Shown piece by piece: positions 6,867-13,880 of a stretch of 14,447 nucleotides of DNA. Under the pieces are notes generated by a model. That model made no database searches, was not told the DNA's origin, and saw only the letters and a list, made by a program, of their open reading frames with translations. Source of the stretch: Phocaeicola_A sp964580305. GTDB taxonomy: Bacteria; Bacteroidota; Bacteroidia; Bacteroidales; Bacteroidaceae. Every line of letters begins with the position of its first letter. The stretch's first letter is position 1. The translations under genes were made by a program, and so were the position numbers. The stretch is taken from contig CAZOKL010000055.1 in assembly GCA_964580305.1 (NCBI GenBank), forward strand, positions 1 through 14,447. Reading direction: 5' to 3'.

Positions 6867-8348
6867 TTAGAACTGGAAGTAGATGAACGGCTGGATGTCG
6901 CTTGTCTTCACCTGGACGACGGTGTAGATGATGGCCAGCAGGAGCAGGGCCTGCCCCGCGAGCGGCAGTCGGATGACGCCTCGCTGGCAGGCTTCCTCCC
7001 AGCGGTCGGGCAGGAAGTGGAGCACATAGCCCGCAGCCATGAGCACGAACACGGCCTTGTAGCCGCTCACCAGTTGCCAGAAAAGTTGCGGCTGGAAGTT
7101 GGTCGTTATCTGGTGAATCATTGTCCATGAGGCCTCAAACGTGCTGTTGCGGAAGAATATCCAGCAGAAACACACGAGGTGAAACGTCAGCACAATGCCG
7201 AAAAAGCGGCGTATGCCCCGGCTCTGATACCTCTTGTCGCGCCCCAACAGGCTGCGGAAAAGCTTGTGCAGTGCCAGTGCCGCACCATGCACCGCCCCCC
7301 AGAACACGAAGTTCCACGAAGCTCCGTGCCACAGTCCGCCCAGGAGCATCGTCATGAACAGGTTGAAATATGTGCGCAGCTTCCCGCGCCGGTTGCCCCC
7401 CATGGAGATGTAGAGATAGTCTCTCAGCCATGTGGAGAGCGAGATGTGCCAACGCCGCCAGAACTCGGTGATGGAGGCCGACTTGTATGGCGAGCGGAAA
7501 TTGAGCGGGAAGTGGAAGCCCAGCAGCAGCGCCAGCCCGATGGCCATGTCGCTATACCCCGAGAAGTCGCAATAGATTTGCAGGGCATAGCCGTAGAGCC
7601 CGAAGAGGTTTTCAATGCCGGAATACAGTCCGGGATTGTCAAAAATGCGTTCCACGAAGTTGACGCTGATGTAGTCCGACAGGACAGCCTTCTTGAAAAG
7701 TCCGGCAGCAACGAAGTAAATGCCGCGCCCGAACATCTCGGGTGTGACCGTCAGCGGGCGTCGTATCTGCGGAATGAGGTCGCGTGCACGGATGATGGGG
7801 CCCGCCACCAGCGTGGGGAAGAACGACACGAAGAAGGCATAGTCGAGCAGGTTGTGCACGGGTTTCAGCTCTCCGCGATAGACATCAATGGTGTAGCTGA
7901 GCGATTGGAAGGTGAAGAATGATATGCCCACCGGCAGCAGGATGTCCAGCGCGTGGAACTCTCCGTCCCACAGCGGGGCCAGCATTTCATAGAAGAAGTT
8001 CGTGTATTTGAAGTAACACAGCAGTCCCAGGTTGATGGTCAGACTGGCAATGAGCAGCGTGCGGCGCAGGCCCTTGGCGCGTGTGTGCTCCATCAGGCGG
8101 GCCAGTGTGTAGTCCGTCAGTGTGACCACGCCCAGCAGGGCGAAATAGGTGCCGCTGCTCTTGTAATAGAAGTAATAGGAAAAAAGCACCACGAAGAGCA
8201 GACGCAGGGTGGTTGTCTTCCGCAGGCACAAATAAACGAAGCTGAAGCCCATGAAGAGAAACAGGAAGAGTCCGCTACTGAATATCAGAGGTTGCTGTGC
8301 GTCATAGGTCAGCGCGTCGCACAAACGGTTTAGGTCAATTTGCCACAT
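6867..8348 (-). CDS. MBOAT family membrane O-acyltransferase (AlgI/PatA-like)
   Basis: A 493-residue polytopic inner-membrane protein of the membrane-bound O-acyltransferase family, which takes acyl groups, usually acetyl, from the cytoplasm and passes them across the membrane for attachment to a polysaccharide or similar target. The family hallmarks are all present: FKYTNFF (113-119), LLPVGISFFTFQSLSYTIDVYRG (137-159), FFPTLVAGPIIR (176-187), YALQIYCDFSGYSDMAIG (254-271), FWRRWHISLSTWLRDYLYI (296-314), and the catalytic His341 in LWHGASWNFVFWG (339-351). The 493 residues match AlgI and PatA. Its ATG overlaps the end of the preceding SGNH gene by 14 bases, so translation is probably coupled. 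The order SGNH, SGNH, MBOAT strongly suggests a surface glycan O-acetylation module, with the SGNH proteins as the periplasmic transferases. The acceptor is unknown. Confidence 0.95.
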   Translation of the reverse strand: MWQIDLNRLCDALTYDAQQPLIFSSGLFLFLFMGFSFVYLCLRKTTTLRLLFVVLFSYYFYYKSSGTYFALLGVVTLTDYTLARLMEHTRAKGLRRTLLIASLTINLGLLCYFKYTNFFYEMLAPLWDGEFHALDILLPVGISFFTFQSLSYTIDVYRGELKPVHNLLDYAFFVSFFPTLVAGPIIRARDLIPQIRRPLTVTPEMFGRGIYFVAAGLFKKAVLSDYISVNFVERIFDNPGLYSGIENLFGLYGYALQIYCDFSGYSDMAIGLALLLGFHFPLNFRSPYKSASITEFWRRWHISLSTWLRDYLYISMGGNRRGKLRTYFNLFMTMLLGGLWHGASWNFVFWGAVHGAALALHKLFRSLLGRDKRYQSRGIRRFFGIVLTFHLVCFCWIFFRNSTFEASWTMIHQITTNFQPQLFWQLVSGYKAVFVLMAAGYVLHFLPDRWEEACQRGVIRLPLAGQALLLLAIIYTVVQVKTSDIQPFIYFQF

Positions 8349-9282
8349 ATTCGTTGAATGCGTTTAAGAGGGCCTCGCCCAGAAGATTTCCTTGTATGGT
8401 GTAGCCCTGATGTGTGTAGTGCACCTGGTCACGTTGCATCAGGCGGTTGTTTTTCCAGTTCAGGCATGCCTGTTTCAGACCTCCGGCAATGTTGTAGAGG
8501 TCCCACACGGCCAGCCCTTTTTTCCGTCCGAAGGTCAGGATGGTGTTCACAGCTTTTTCCGTGCGTGGGTTGATGACGTATTGGCGCCTGCTGGCTCGCA
8601 CATAAGAACCCGGTGGTGTGGTGAGCATCACAGTGGCGTCGGGCGCATAGTGGCGCAGCAAGGTGAGCAGGGCATCCAGTTGGGCATAGTGTTCCACTGG
8701 GTCATAGCGTCGGTTGTGACTCTCGTTCGTGCCGAATGAAAGGATGATGAGGTCGGGGTGCAGGGCTGCCATCTGTTTCATCTTCTCCGGGTTACAGAAG
8801 TCGGCTGCCGTAGCTCCGTTTTGGCCGATGGCATGGTAGACCAGGCCGGGTGCGCCCGTCTCTCGGGCGATGGCTGTGGTTTGATAGTTAATCTCATCCG
8901 GACAGACGGCCTGGCTGCCCCAGGCAGCTTCCAGCGTGTGGCGCACGGCCACGGGAAGCACGTGCCCTCTTACGTGTGAGTCGCCCAGCTGCACCACCCG
9001 CACCGGCTCGGTGCCTTGACACAGCTTGGCAAAGAATGGATTCAGGGCTGCGGCATTCATCAGTGTGTCTTGCCTTGTGTTGCGGAAGGCCGCAGGCATC
9101 GAGTTGCCCACCGAGACCGGCGTGTGAAGCACTGCCGCACCGTGCTGGAGGTGCAGCATGGGGTTGCGCATCGTGTCCTGCGGTGTCTGTTGAGGAGGCA
9201 GCACGTCTTGTGCGGCAAGCATGACTGCACTCATCAGGGCGCATAACAGGCACAGCAGGCGGAGGTCATTCATCTTGCTCAT
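8335..9282 (-). CDS. Secreted SGNH/GDSL-family hydrolase or O-acetyltransferase (second of pair)
   Basis: A 315-residue exported protein. The N-terminus (MSKMNDLRLL and a Leu/Ala/Cys-rich segment to about residue 25) is a signal peptide. The SGNH catalytic blocks follow: LGDSH (99-103, nucleophile S102), GQNGA (153-157), FGTNES (183-188) and DQVH (285-288, catalytic D285 and H288). In O-acetylation systems this kind of protein accepts acetyl from an MBOAT partner and places it on a glycan; free-standing relatives are esterases. I chose the start at 9282 rather than the far-upstream ATG at 9486, because the latter would add about 68 residues with no family or signal character overlapping another gene; GGAAAG sits six bases before 9282. 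An ATG at 9273, overlapping the preceding stop as ATGAATGA, is an alternative. The gene overlaps its upstream neighbour by 17 bases and the MBOAT gene downstream by 14. Confidence 0.88.
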   Translation of the reverse strand: MSKMNDLRLLCLLCALMSAVMLAAQDVLPPQQTPQDTMRNPMLHLQHGAAVLHTPVSVGNSMPAAFRNTRQDTLMNAAALNPFFAKLCQGTEPVRVVQLGDSHVRGHVLPVAVRHTLEAAWGSQAVCPDEINYQTTAIARETGAPGLVYHAIGQNGATAADFCNPEKMKQMAALHPDLIILSFGTNESHNRRYDPVEHYAQLDALLTLLRHYAPDATVMLTTPPGSYVRASRRQYVINPRTEKAVNTILTFGRKKGLAVWDLYNIAGGLKQACLNWKNNRLMQRDQVHYTHQGYTIQGNLLGEALLNAFNEYVAN

Positions 9283-10630
9283 AAGCTTTCCGTTTGTCAT
9301 ATTGTTCTTTTCCGTAGATGAGCGCTTCATAGAGATAGTGGGCCAGTGTGCGTCCGCCGAGGAAGTTGATGTGCGTGTAGTCCAGGTTGGCTTGCGCAGG
9401 CTTGGCTTCCACCATGCGGCGGATGCTGCCTTCGCCTCCCATTGCGTCATATAGGTTCCAGAAAGCCACTGCACCCTTGGCAGCAATGTTTTGCTGATAG
9501 CGGATGAGGGCCTTCACGCCCGGCATGGTGCGCAGGTTTCCTGTCTCGTCCTTATATTCACGGTCGCCCACACCGACGACCAATATGCCCGCTTCGGGGA
9601 AGGCATCTTTCAAGTGCTGGATGACGCGCAACATGCCGGTTTCATACCAATGGTAGTCACGACCGCGCTCGGTGGCCACGTTGAGGCCAAATTGGAGCAC
9701 GATGAGGTCATAGGGACGGAGACGCCCGAACTGGCGCAGCCGTTCACGCGGGATAGAAGCCAGTGTCAGTCCGCTACTGCTACGAATGCCGAAGTTGTCC
9801 ACCGCGATGCCCGTGCGCCCGTCCAAGGCGAAGCCATAGAACGTGGCAGAGTCGGCTTCCACCACTGTCCAGCGCATGCTCTTGATGAGGCCTTTCCGGT
9901 CAAATGCCTGCATCCGCCCGGTGCCTGTGAGAGGACAGACTTCTTTTTCACTGCCGTTGACGCTCGTACCTATATACAAGGTGTCGGTCGATTCGAAATA
10001 GATGGTCGCCACCTCACAACTGTCCAAGTGCTCGCGATGTGCCTTTGGCGGCCGTGCCTCCACGTATGCCCCGGCATGAGGGATGAAGTAGTGTCCGGAG
10101 ATGCCGATGCGTTTGATGTCATAGCCTGTTGTGTCGTTGACGCCCTTCGATGTCCATCCGTTAAACGAGTGGCGCAAGGTCTTGCGGAAACCATATATCC
10201 CCGACGTGATGTCCACATATCCCGCACCGCATCCTCCGAAACGCTCTTGGAGCATGTCGCGTAGGTCGCCTGTCAGGATATCGGCCTCGATAAATGAATC
10301 ACCGAAGTAGGCGATGCGCACGGGACGTTCATCCACGTGGTCGAGTGCCTCATAAAACGGCTTCATGCCGCGCTGTGTGGAGTCGGCATAGTCTTCAATG
10401 CAGGTGAGCCCCGTCTTGCATGTGTCCACAAACGTGGCCTTCACGGGCGGAGGAAGGACGATGGTGTCGAGCACGTCTGTTTCAGGCTCTTCTGCCTCGA
10501 TGTCGGCCAGCATGTTCACCCGCCGCATGGTGTGGTCGCCGACGGTGGGGGCGGGCACGAAATAGAGTCCCAGCAGCACAATCACCACCAGCAGTGTCAA
10601 TATGAATGTACGTGCAATGTAATTTTTCAT
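9266..10630 (-). CDS. Membrane-anchored SGNH/GDSL-family protein (first of pair)
   Basis: A 454-residue protein with an N-terminal uncleaved-looking anchor (residues about 8-24: FILTLLVVIVLLGLYFV) and a large periplasmic part. SGNH blocks are FGDSF (109-113, nucleophile S112), QFGLN (313-317) and DYTH (417-420, catalytic D417 and H420). About 150 residues separate the nucleophile block from the rest, a beta-rich insertion (VEARPP, IYFESTDTLYIG, FYGFALDG) like the carbohydrate-binding-type inserts of some acyltransferases in this fold; this is inference. With the second SGNH gene and the MBOAT it forms an overlapping three-gene unit. Start choice: the ATG at 10630 follows a perfect -7 element by about 20 bases; the upstream in-frame TTG at 10651 lies inside that element, so it is rejected. 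The protein could be an O-acetyltransferase or an acetylesterase that tunes acetylation. Confidence 0.88.
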   Translation of the reverse strand: MKNYIARTFILTLLVVIVLLGLYFVPAPTVGDHTMRRVNMLADIEAEEPETDVLDTIVLPPPVKATFVDTCKTGLTCIEDYADSTQRGMKPFYEALDHVDERPVRIAYFGDSFIEADILTGDLRDMLQERFGGCGAGYVDITSGIYGFRKTLRHSFNGWTSKGVNDTTGYDIKRIGISGHYFIPHAGAYVEARPPKAHREHLDSCEVATIYFESTDTLYIGTSVNGSEKEVCPLTGTGRMQAFDRKGLIKSMRWTVVEADSATFYGFALDGRTGIAVDNFGIRSSSGLTLASIPRERLRQFGRLRPYDLIVLQFGLNVATERGRDYHWYETGMLRVIQHLKDAFPEAGILVVGVGDREYKDETGNLRTMPGVKALIRYQQNIAAKGAVAFWNLYDAMGGEGSIRRMVEAKPAQANLDYTHINFLGGRTLAHYLYEALIYGKEQYDKRKAYEQDE

Positions 10631-10648
10631 TGTCTTTGCTTTAGGCTG

Positions 10649-10656
10649 CAAAGTTA
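10649..10656 (-). promoter_or_regulatory. -7 promoter element of the SGNH-SGNH-MBOAT operon
   Basis: The minus strand reads TAACTTTG, a perfect TAnnTTTG. It begins 26 bases before the ATG at 10630, predicting a very short leader. No good TTTG is found at -33. The position decides the start codon of the first gene, because the alternative TTG start overlaps the element. Confidence 0.5.
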
Positions 10657-10828
10657 TGTGTTCGCGACGGAGTGTCCCAGCCTTTCAGGGAGTTTTTTAG
10701 CAGACGTGTCGCGAAGTTGATTGAAGTTTTGAAATGGTAGACAGAAATATATCCGGGAACATCTCTTTCCCGCTTCGTGCAGCTTCTTCTTTAACCCTAT
10801 GCATGGTGGAGCTGGTTTCGGGCTGTGG

Positions 10829-10894
10829 ACGGAAAGGAGACCGCCCGACCACGGAATAGACTCGGCTCGTGGACGGAATAGACTCGGGACAAGG
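10829..10894. repeat. Tandem degenerate repeat, exact 22-nt period (array B)
   Basis: Three adjacent 22-base units begin with ACGGAA at 10829, 10851 and 10873. The second and third are identical for their first 15 bases (ACGGAATAGACTCGG), the first is more diverged (ACGGAAAGGAGACCG). The period and the ACGG anchor are the same as in the array at 4653-4762, and both contain the octamer GACTCGGG (4686-4693 and 10881-10888) followed by CAA within one to two bases. As in array A, the location is a gap between two minus-strand genes. Confidence 0.75.
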
Positions 10895-10970
10895 CCCGCA
10901 TTAAGAGGTTGTAAAGCAAATGTATAGATGCAACAGAAATGTAACCTTTTCGGTTCACGGCTTCTGAGTG

Positions 10971-10999
10971 AAAAAAAAGGAGATTTGGCAGAAACCCTC
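10971..10999 (-). terminator. Possible weak terminator after cdaA
   Basis: Just after the cdaA stop the minus strand reads GGGTTT, a short loop, AAATCTCC and then a run of eight T (10978-10971). The stem is short and includes G-T pairs, so only the T-run and position argue for termination. Confidence 0.35.
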
Positions 11000-11767
11000 T
11001 TAACGCAGTTCACGTGTGAGGAAGCTCTCCAGCGCTTCGGCCGTGAGCTTCAGGTGAAATTCTCCCTTAAAGGCGATGGAGATGCCACCCGTCTCTTCCG
11101 ACACCACGACAGCCAGGGCATCGGTCTGTTGTGACACACCTAGGGCAGCACGGTGGCGCAACCCCAGCTTCTTGGGGATGTCGAGGCTGTGCGACACGGG
11201 CAGAATGCAGCCTGCGGCCGTGATGCGCTTGTGGGTAACTATCATGGCCCCGTCGTGCAACGGACTGTTTTTAAAGAAAATGTTCTCGATGAGGCGCTGG
11301 TTGAGGTTGGCGTCGATGACGTCGCCCGTGTGGATGATGTCATTCAGGGGAATGCCGCGTTCGAACACGATGAGTGCCCCCACCTTCTGTTTGCTCATGT
11401 TCAGGCATGCCATCACCACGGGCATGATGTCCGAGCGTTCCACCTTGGGTTTCTTCGTGCCCGTGAGTAGGTGAAACAGGCGGTTCACTTTTTCATGAGA
11501 GCCCAACGCTTGCAGGAAACGGCGCACGTCATCCTGAAACAAGACGATGAGTGCGATGGCACCCACTTTGACCAGTTGGTCGAAAATGGCCCCCAGCAGG
11601 CGCATTTCCAGTACTTGCGCCACCAACAGCCACAACAGGATGAAAATGAGCACACCTGTGAATATCTTCACCGAGCCTGATTCTTTCATGAATTTGTAGG
11701 CATAATAGAGCAGGAACGCGACGGAGATAATGTCGATAATATCTTTGATTCCGAGTGAGAATATCAT
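11000..11767 (-). CDS. cdaA: Diadenylate cyclase CdaA (membrane-anchored c-di-AMP synthase)
   Basis: A 255-residue enzyme that condenses two ATP into cyclic di-AMP. The N-terminal third has three membrane helices (about 8-27, 36-54, 59-78), as in CdaA/DacA. The DAC domain follows, with FERGIPLNDII (135-145), the catalytic DGA at 172-174 (PLHDGAMIV), RHR at 204-206 (GLRHRAALG) and SEETG at 223-227. All key residues are present and the length is typical. It lies 28 bases after folP on the same strand, so the two are almost certainly co-transcribed. In Firmicutes cdaA is usually followed by cdaR and glmM; neither is here, consistent with the different arrangement seen in Bacteroidota. Its product controls potassium, osmotic and cell-wall homeostasis in many bacteria. 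The start ATG at 11767 has no strong Shine-Dalgarno, but the N-terminus matches the family. Confidence 0.95.
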   Translation of the reverse strand: MIFSLGIKDIIDIISVAFLLYYAYKFMKESGSVKIFTGVLIFILLWLLVAQVLEMRLLGAIFDQLVKVGAIALIVLFQDDVRRFLQALGSHEKVNRLFHLLTGTKKPKVERSDIMPVVMACLNMSKQKVGALIVFERGIPLNDIIHTGDVIDANLNQRLIENIFFKNSPLHDGAMIVTHKRITAAGCILPVSHSLDIPKKLGLRHRAALGVSQQTDALAVVVSEETGGISIAFKGEFHLKLTAEALESFLTRELR

Positions 11768-11795
11768 AGTATTTGTGTTGTAAGAAAGGGTTATG

Positions 11796-12641
11796 TTAAT
11801 GTTTAAGGTCTAAAGATGTTACGATGCGCACGGCTTCGACGGCTTCTTTGACGTCGTGCACACGCAGGATGTGTGCTCCCTTCATTAGGGCGATGGTGTT
11901 CAGAACGGTCGTTCCGTTAAGTGCGTCGGTAGGAGTCCCACCCAGTAACTTGTATATCATTGATTTGCGTGAAACACCCACTAACAGGGGTTGATTGAAT
12001 GTGCGGGTAAACTCTTCGAGATGTGCCATCAGCTCATAGTTGTGTTCCATCGTCTTGCCAAATCCGAATCCTGGGTCGAGAATAATGTCGTTCACCCCCA
12101 TGTCGTGCAGTTGCCGGATGCGTGAGGCAAAGTAGAGGAATACCTCTCTTATCACATTCTCGTAGTGCGGGGCTTGCTGCATAGTCTGCGGTGAGCCTTG
12201 CATGTGCATCATGATGTATGGCACTTGTAGCCGTGCCACGGTGTCAAACATCCGTTCGTCCAGGGTTCCGGCGGAGATGTCATTGATGATGTTTACACCA
12301 TATTCGTCCACACAGCGTTCGGCCACTTCGGCGCGGAAAGTGTCGACCGACACGATGGCTTCAGGACATTCTTCGCGGATGATGCGCAGTCCCGTGCGCA
12401 ATCGTTTCATCTCCTCTTCAGCGCTGATGTGTATGGCGTCAGGCCGTGACGAGTAAGCTCCCACATCGATGATGCTGGCACCTTCATCAATGATTTGTCG
12501 GCAGCGCTGGCGTATGTCGTTTTTCGTCTGAGTGCGGCTTTCTTCATAAAAAGAGTCGGGTGTTATGTTGAGAATCCCCATAACCTGCGGGGAAGACAGT
12601 TCGAACAGTGTTCCGTGGATGTTGAGTGAATAATGCTTCAT
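11796..12641 (-). CDS. folP: Dihydropteroate synthase (FolP)
   Basis: A 281-residue TIM-barrel enzyme that joins p-aminobenzoate to 6-hydroxymethyl-7,8-dihydropterin pyrophosphate, the sulfonamide-targeted step of folate synthesis. The diagnostic motifs are GILNITPDSF (22-31), DVGAYSSRP (59-67), SVDTF (98-102), IINDISAG (118-125), DPGFGFGK (189-196), SRKS (224-227) and RVHDV (260-264). The second motif has YSSRP where most family members have ESTRP; serine or proline-loop substitutions here deserve a check because this loop touches the sulfonamide site, though resistance cannot be claimed. I use the ATG at 12641; the frame stays open to 12716 but the added residues have no family match and would overlap the -7 element. 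The gene heads a folP-cdaA operon. Confidence 0.96.
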   Translation of the reverse strand: MKHYSLNIHGTLFELSSPQVMGILNITPDSFYEESRTQTKNDIRQRCRQIIDEGASIIDVGAYSSRPDAIHISAEEEMKRLRTGLRIIREECPEAIVSVDTFRAEVAERCVDEYGVNIINDISAGTLDERMFDTVARLQVPYIMMHMQGSPQTMQQAPHYENVIREVFLYFASRIRQLHDMGVNDIILDPGFGFGKTMEHNYELMAHLEEFTRTFNQPLLVGVSRKSMIYKLLGGTPTDALNGTTVLNTIALMKGAHILRVHDVKEAVEAVRIVTSLDLKH

Positions 12642-12662
12642 GAAGTATTTGGTTTGGCAGGA

Positions 12663-12670
12663 CAAAAGTA
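12663..12670 (-). promoter_or_regulatory. -7 promoter element of the folP-cdaA operon
   Basis: The minus strand reads TACTTTTG, a perfect TAnnTTTG, ending 22 bases before the ATG at 12641. No clear -33 box is seen. It lies inside the longer frame from 12716, which supports the shorter folP start. Confidence 0.5.
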
Positions 12671-12692
12671 CGCACAATAATTGATTCCGGGT

Positions 12693-12700
12693 TACTTTTG
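12693..12700 (+). promoter_or_regulatory. Second plus-strand -7 match facing the dihydroorotate-dehydrogenase-like gene
   Basis: The plus strand reads TACTTTTG, a perfect TAnnTTTG, only 22 bases from the divergent folP element. If used, it would give a leader of about 180 bases. The closer element at 12845 is the better candidate, so this may be a chance match in AT-rich DNA or a distal promoter. Confidence 0.2.
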
Positions 12701-12821
12701 TTTTCTCTTTTTGCACTTCTGTCAGGAAAGAAGGGAGTCTGCCAGTCTGCGATGTAATGGTGTATAGTTTTGCATTTGCTGAACAAAATTAAACAGGCTC
12801 TAAAAAACTCCTATCACATCA

Positions 12822-12852
12822 TTTCATTCTTTGTCACATTATTGTAACTTTG
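12822..12852 (+). promoter_or_regulatory. Promoter of the dihydroorotate-dehydrogenase-like gene
   Basis: TAACTTTG at 12845-12852 is a perfect -7 element. TTTC at 12822-12825 lies exactly 19 bases upstream, matching the -33 TTTG at three of four bases and the usual spacing. Transcription should start near 12859, 25 bases before the ATG. This is the best-formed promoter in the window. Confidence 0.6.
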
Positions 12853-12883
12853 CCTGAAACCTTTAAACGGATAAAGAAAATCT

Positions 12884-13861
12884 ATGGAAAAACTGAAAAC
12901 CACCTTTGCCGGGCTGGAGTTGAAGAATCCTTTCATCGTCAGCAGTTCGGGACTAACCGATAGTGTTGAGAAAAACAAGCAACTGGAACAAGCTGGAGCC
13001 GCTGCTATCGTACTTAAATCGTTATTTGAGGAGCAAATCATGTGGCAGAGTGCCCATTACTCTTCAAACAGTGATTATCCTGAAGCTGAAGCTTATATGC
13101 AAGGCTATCTGCGAGCTCATTATCTGGAAGAATATACGAAGTTGGTGAAAGACACTAAGCGTGCTTGTTCCATTCCCGTAATTGCCAGTGTCAATTGTTA
13201 CACAGACGAAGAATGGGAGGAGTTTGCATCCGTGCTGGAAGAGGCCGGTGCCGACGCCATAGAACTGAACTTAATGGCCATCCAAACTTCGCTGAACTAT
13301 CAATATGGAGATTTCGAACAGCGCCACATTGATATCTTGAAGCATGTGAAGTCGCGTGTACACGTGCCGCTTATTGTGAAATTGGGTGTCAACTTGACCA
13401 ATCCAGTGAAACTCATCGAACAGCTATATGTCAATGGAGCAGCTGCAGTGGTGCTGTTTAACCGTTTTTATCATACCGACATCAACATAGAGAAGCTGGA
13501 GCATACAGCCGGACATGTGTTGAGCCATGCAAGTGAACTGGCCAATGCTTTGCGTTGGATTGGAATTTCTTCCGCATCGGTGAAGCAATTGGATTATGCA
13601 GCGTCAGGCGGAGTGTTTGACGGAGCAGCCATTGTGAAATGTCTTTTGGTCGGCGCTTCGGCGGTGGAAGTATGCAGTGCGCTTTATGAGAAAGGTAACG
13701 GAATCATCAAGACAATGCTGGAACAAGTGGAAGACTGGATGACACGCCAAGGTTATGAGTCTGTCAGACAGTTCAAAGGTATGATGCGTGCTCGTGATCC
13801 GGAGCACGTGAATGTCTTCGAGCGTACGCAATTCTTGAAATATTTCAGTGAAAAGAAGTAA
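12884..13861 (+). CDS. Dihydroorotate-dehydrogenase-like FMN TIM-barrel protein lacking the catalytic Cys motif
   Basis: A 325-residue protein with the fold of class 1 dihydroorotate dehydrogenases: LELKNPFIVSSSG (11-23), VLKSLF (43-48, with the conserved Lys45), PVIASVN (98-104), ELNL (127-130), IVKLGVN (164-170), and the FMN-phosphate loops SGGVFDG (241-247) and VGASAVEVCSALYEKG (256-271). In true PyrD the ELNL strand leads into the catalytic loop NLSCPN. Here the sequence after ELNL is MAIQTSLNYQYG, so the active-site cysteine is missing. Proteins of this type are common in Bacteroidota and are annotated as dihydroorotate-dehydrogenase-like. It may bind FMN but act on another substrate. 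The gene stands alone with its own promoter, divergent from folP, and no pyrimidine genes are nearby. Its function should be treated as unknown. Confidence 0.85.
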   Translation: MEKLKTTFAGLELKNPFIVSSSGLTDSVEKNKQLEQAGAAAIVLKSLFEEQIMWQSAHYSSNSDYPEAEAYMQGYLRAHYLEEYTKLVKDTKRACSIPVIASVNCYTDEEWEEFASVLEEAGADAIELNLMAIQTSLNYQYGDFEQRHIDILKHVKSRVHVPLIVKLGVNLTNPVKLIEQLYVNGAAAVVLFNRFYHTDINIEKLEHTAGHVLSHASELANALRWIGISSASVKQLDYAASGGVFDGAAIVKCLLVGASAVEVCSALYEKGNGIIKTMLEQVEDWMTRQGYESVRQFKGMMRARDPEHVNVFERTQFLKYFSEKK

Positions 13862-13880
13862 GAGTTACGTTTTATTATAA

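Larger units (their letters stand above)
10657..10999. other. Non-coding gap between cdaA and the O-acetylation operon
   Basis: About 340 bases without a convincing gene. An open frame of 119 codons on the minus strand covers it, but its protein has no signal, domain or codon pattern I recognise and it starts inside cdaA. The gap contains a short hairpin (CGGGAA 10754-10759 with TTCCCG 10767-10772, seven-base loop), three 22-nt repeat units (10829-10894) and a perfect TAnnTTTG on the minus strand at 10924-10917 (TACATTTG) without a -33 box. The last could be an additional upstream promoter for the O-acetylation genes. Confidence 0.5.

Noticed and set aside
7179..7922. A 247-codon plus-strand frame opposite the MBOAT gene
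   Set aside because: Shadow of the MBOAT coding sequence; the composition is typical of reversed membrane-protein codons and no start or motif supports it.
9283..9486. Upstream start of the second SGNH gene at 9486
   Set aside because: The added residues lie entirely inside the first SGNH gene, lack family similarity and would bury the signal peptide.
10654..11013. A 119-codon minus-strand frame in the gap after cdaA
   Set aside because: It starts inside cdaA, runs through the 22-nt repeats and the promoter of the next operon, and its protein has no recognisable features.
12642..12716. Upstream start of folP at 12716
   Set aside because: The extension covers a perfect -7 element and has no match to the FolP N-terminus.
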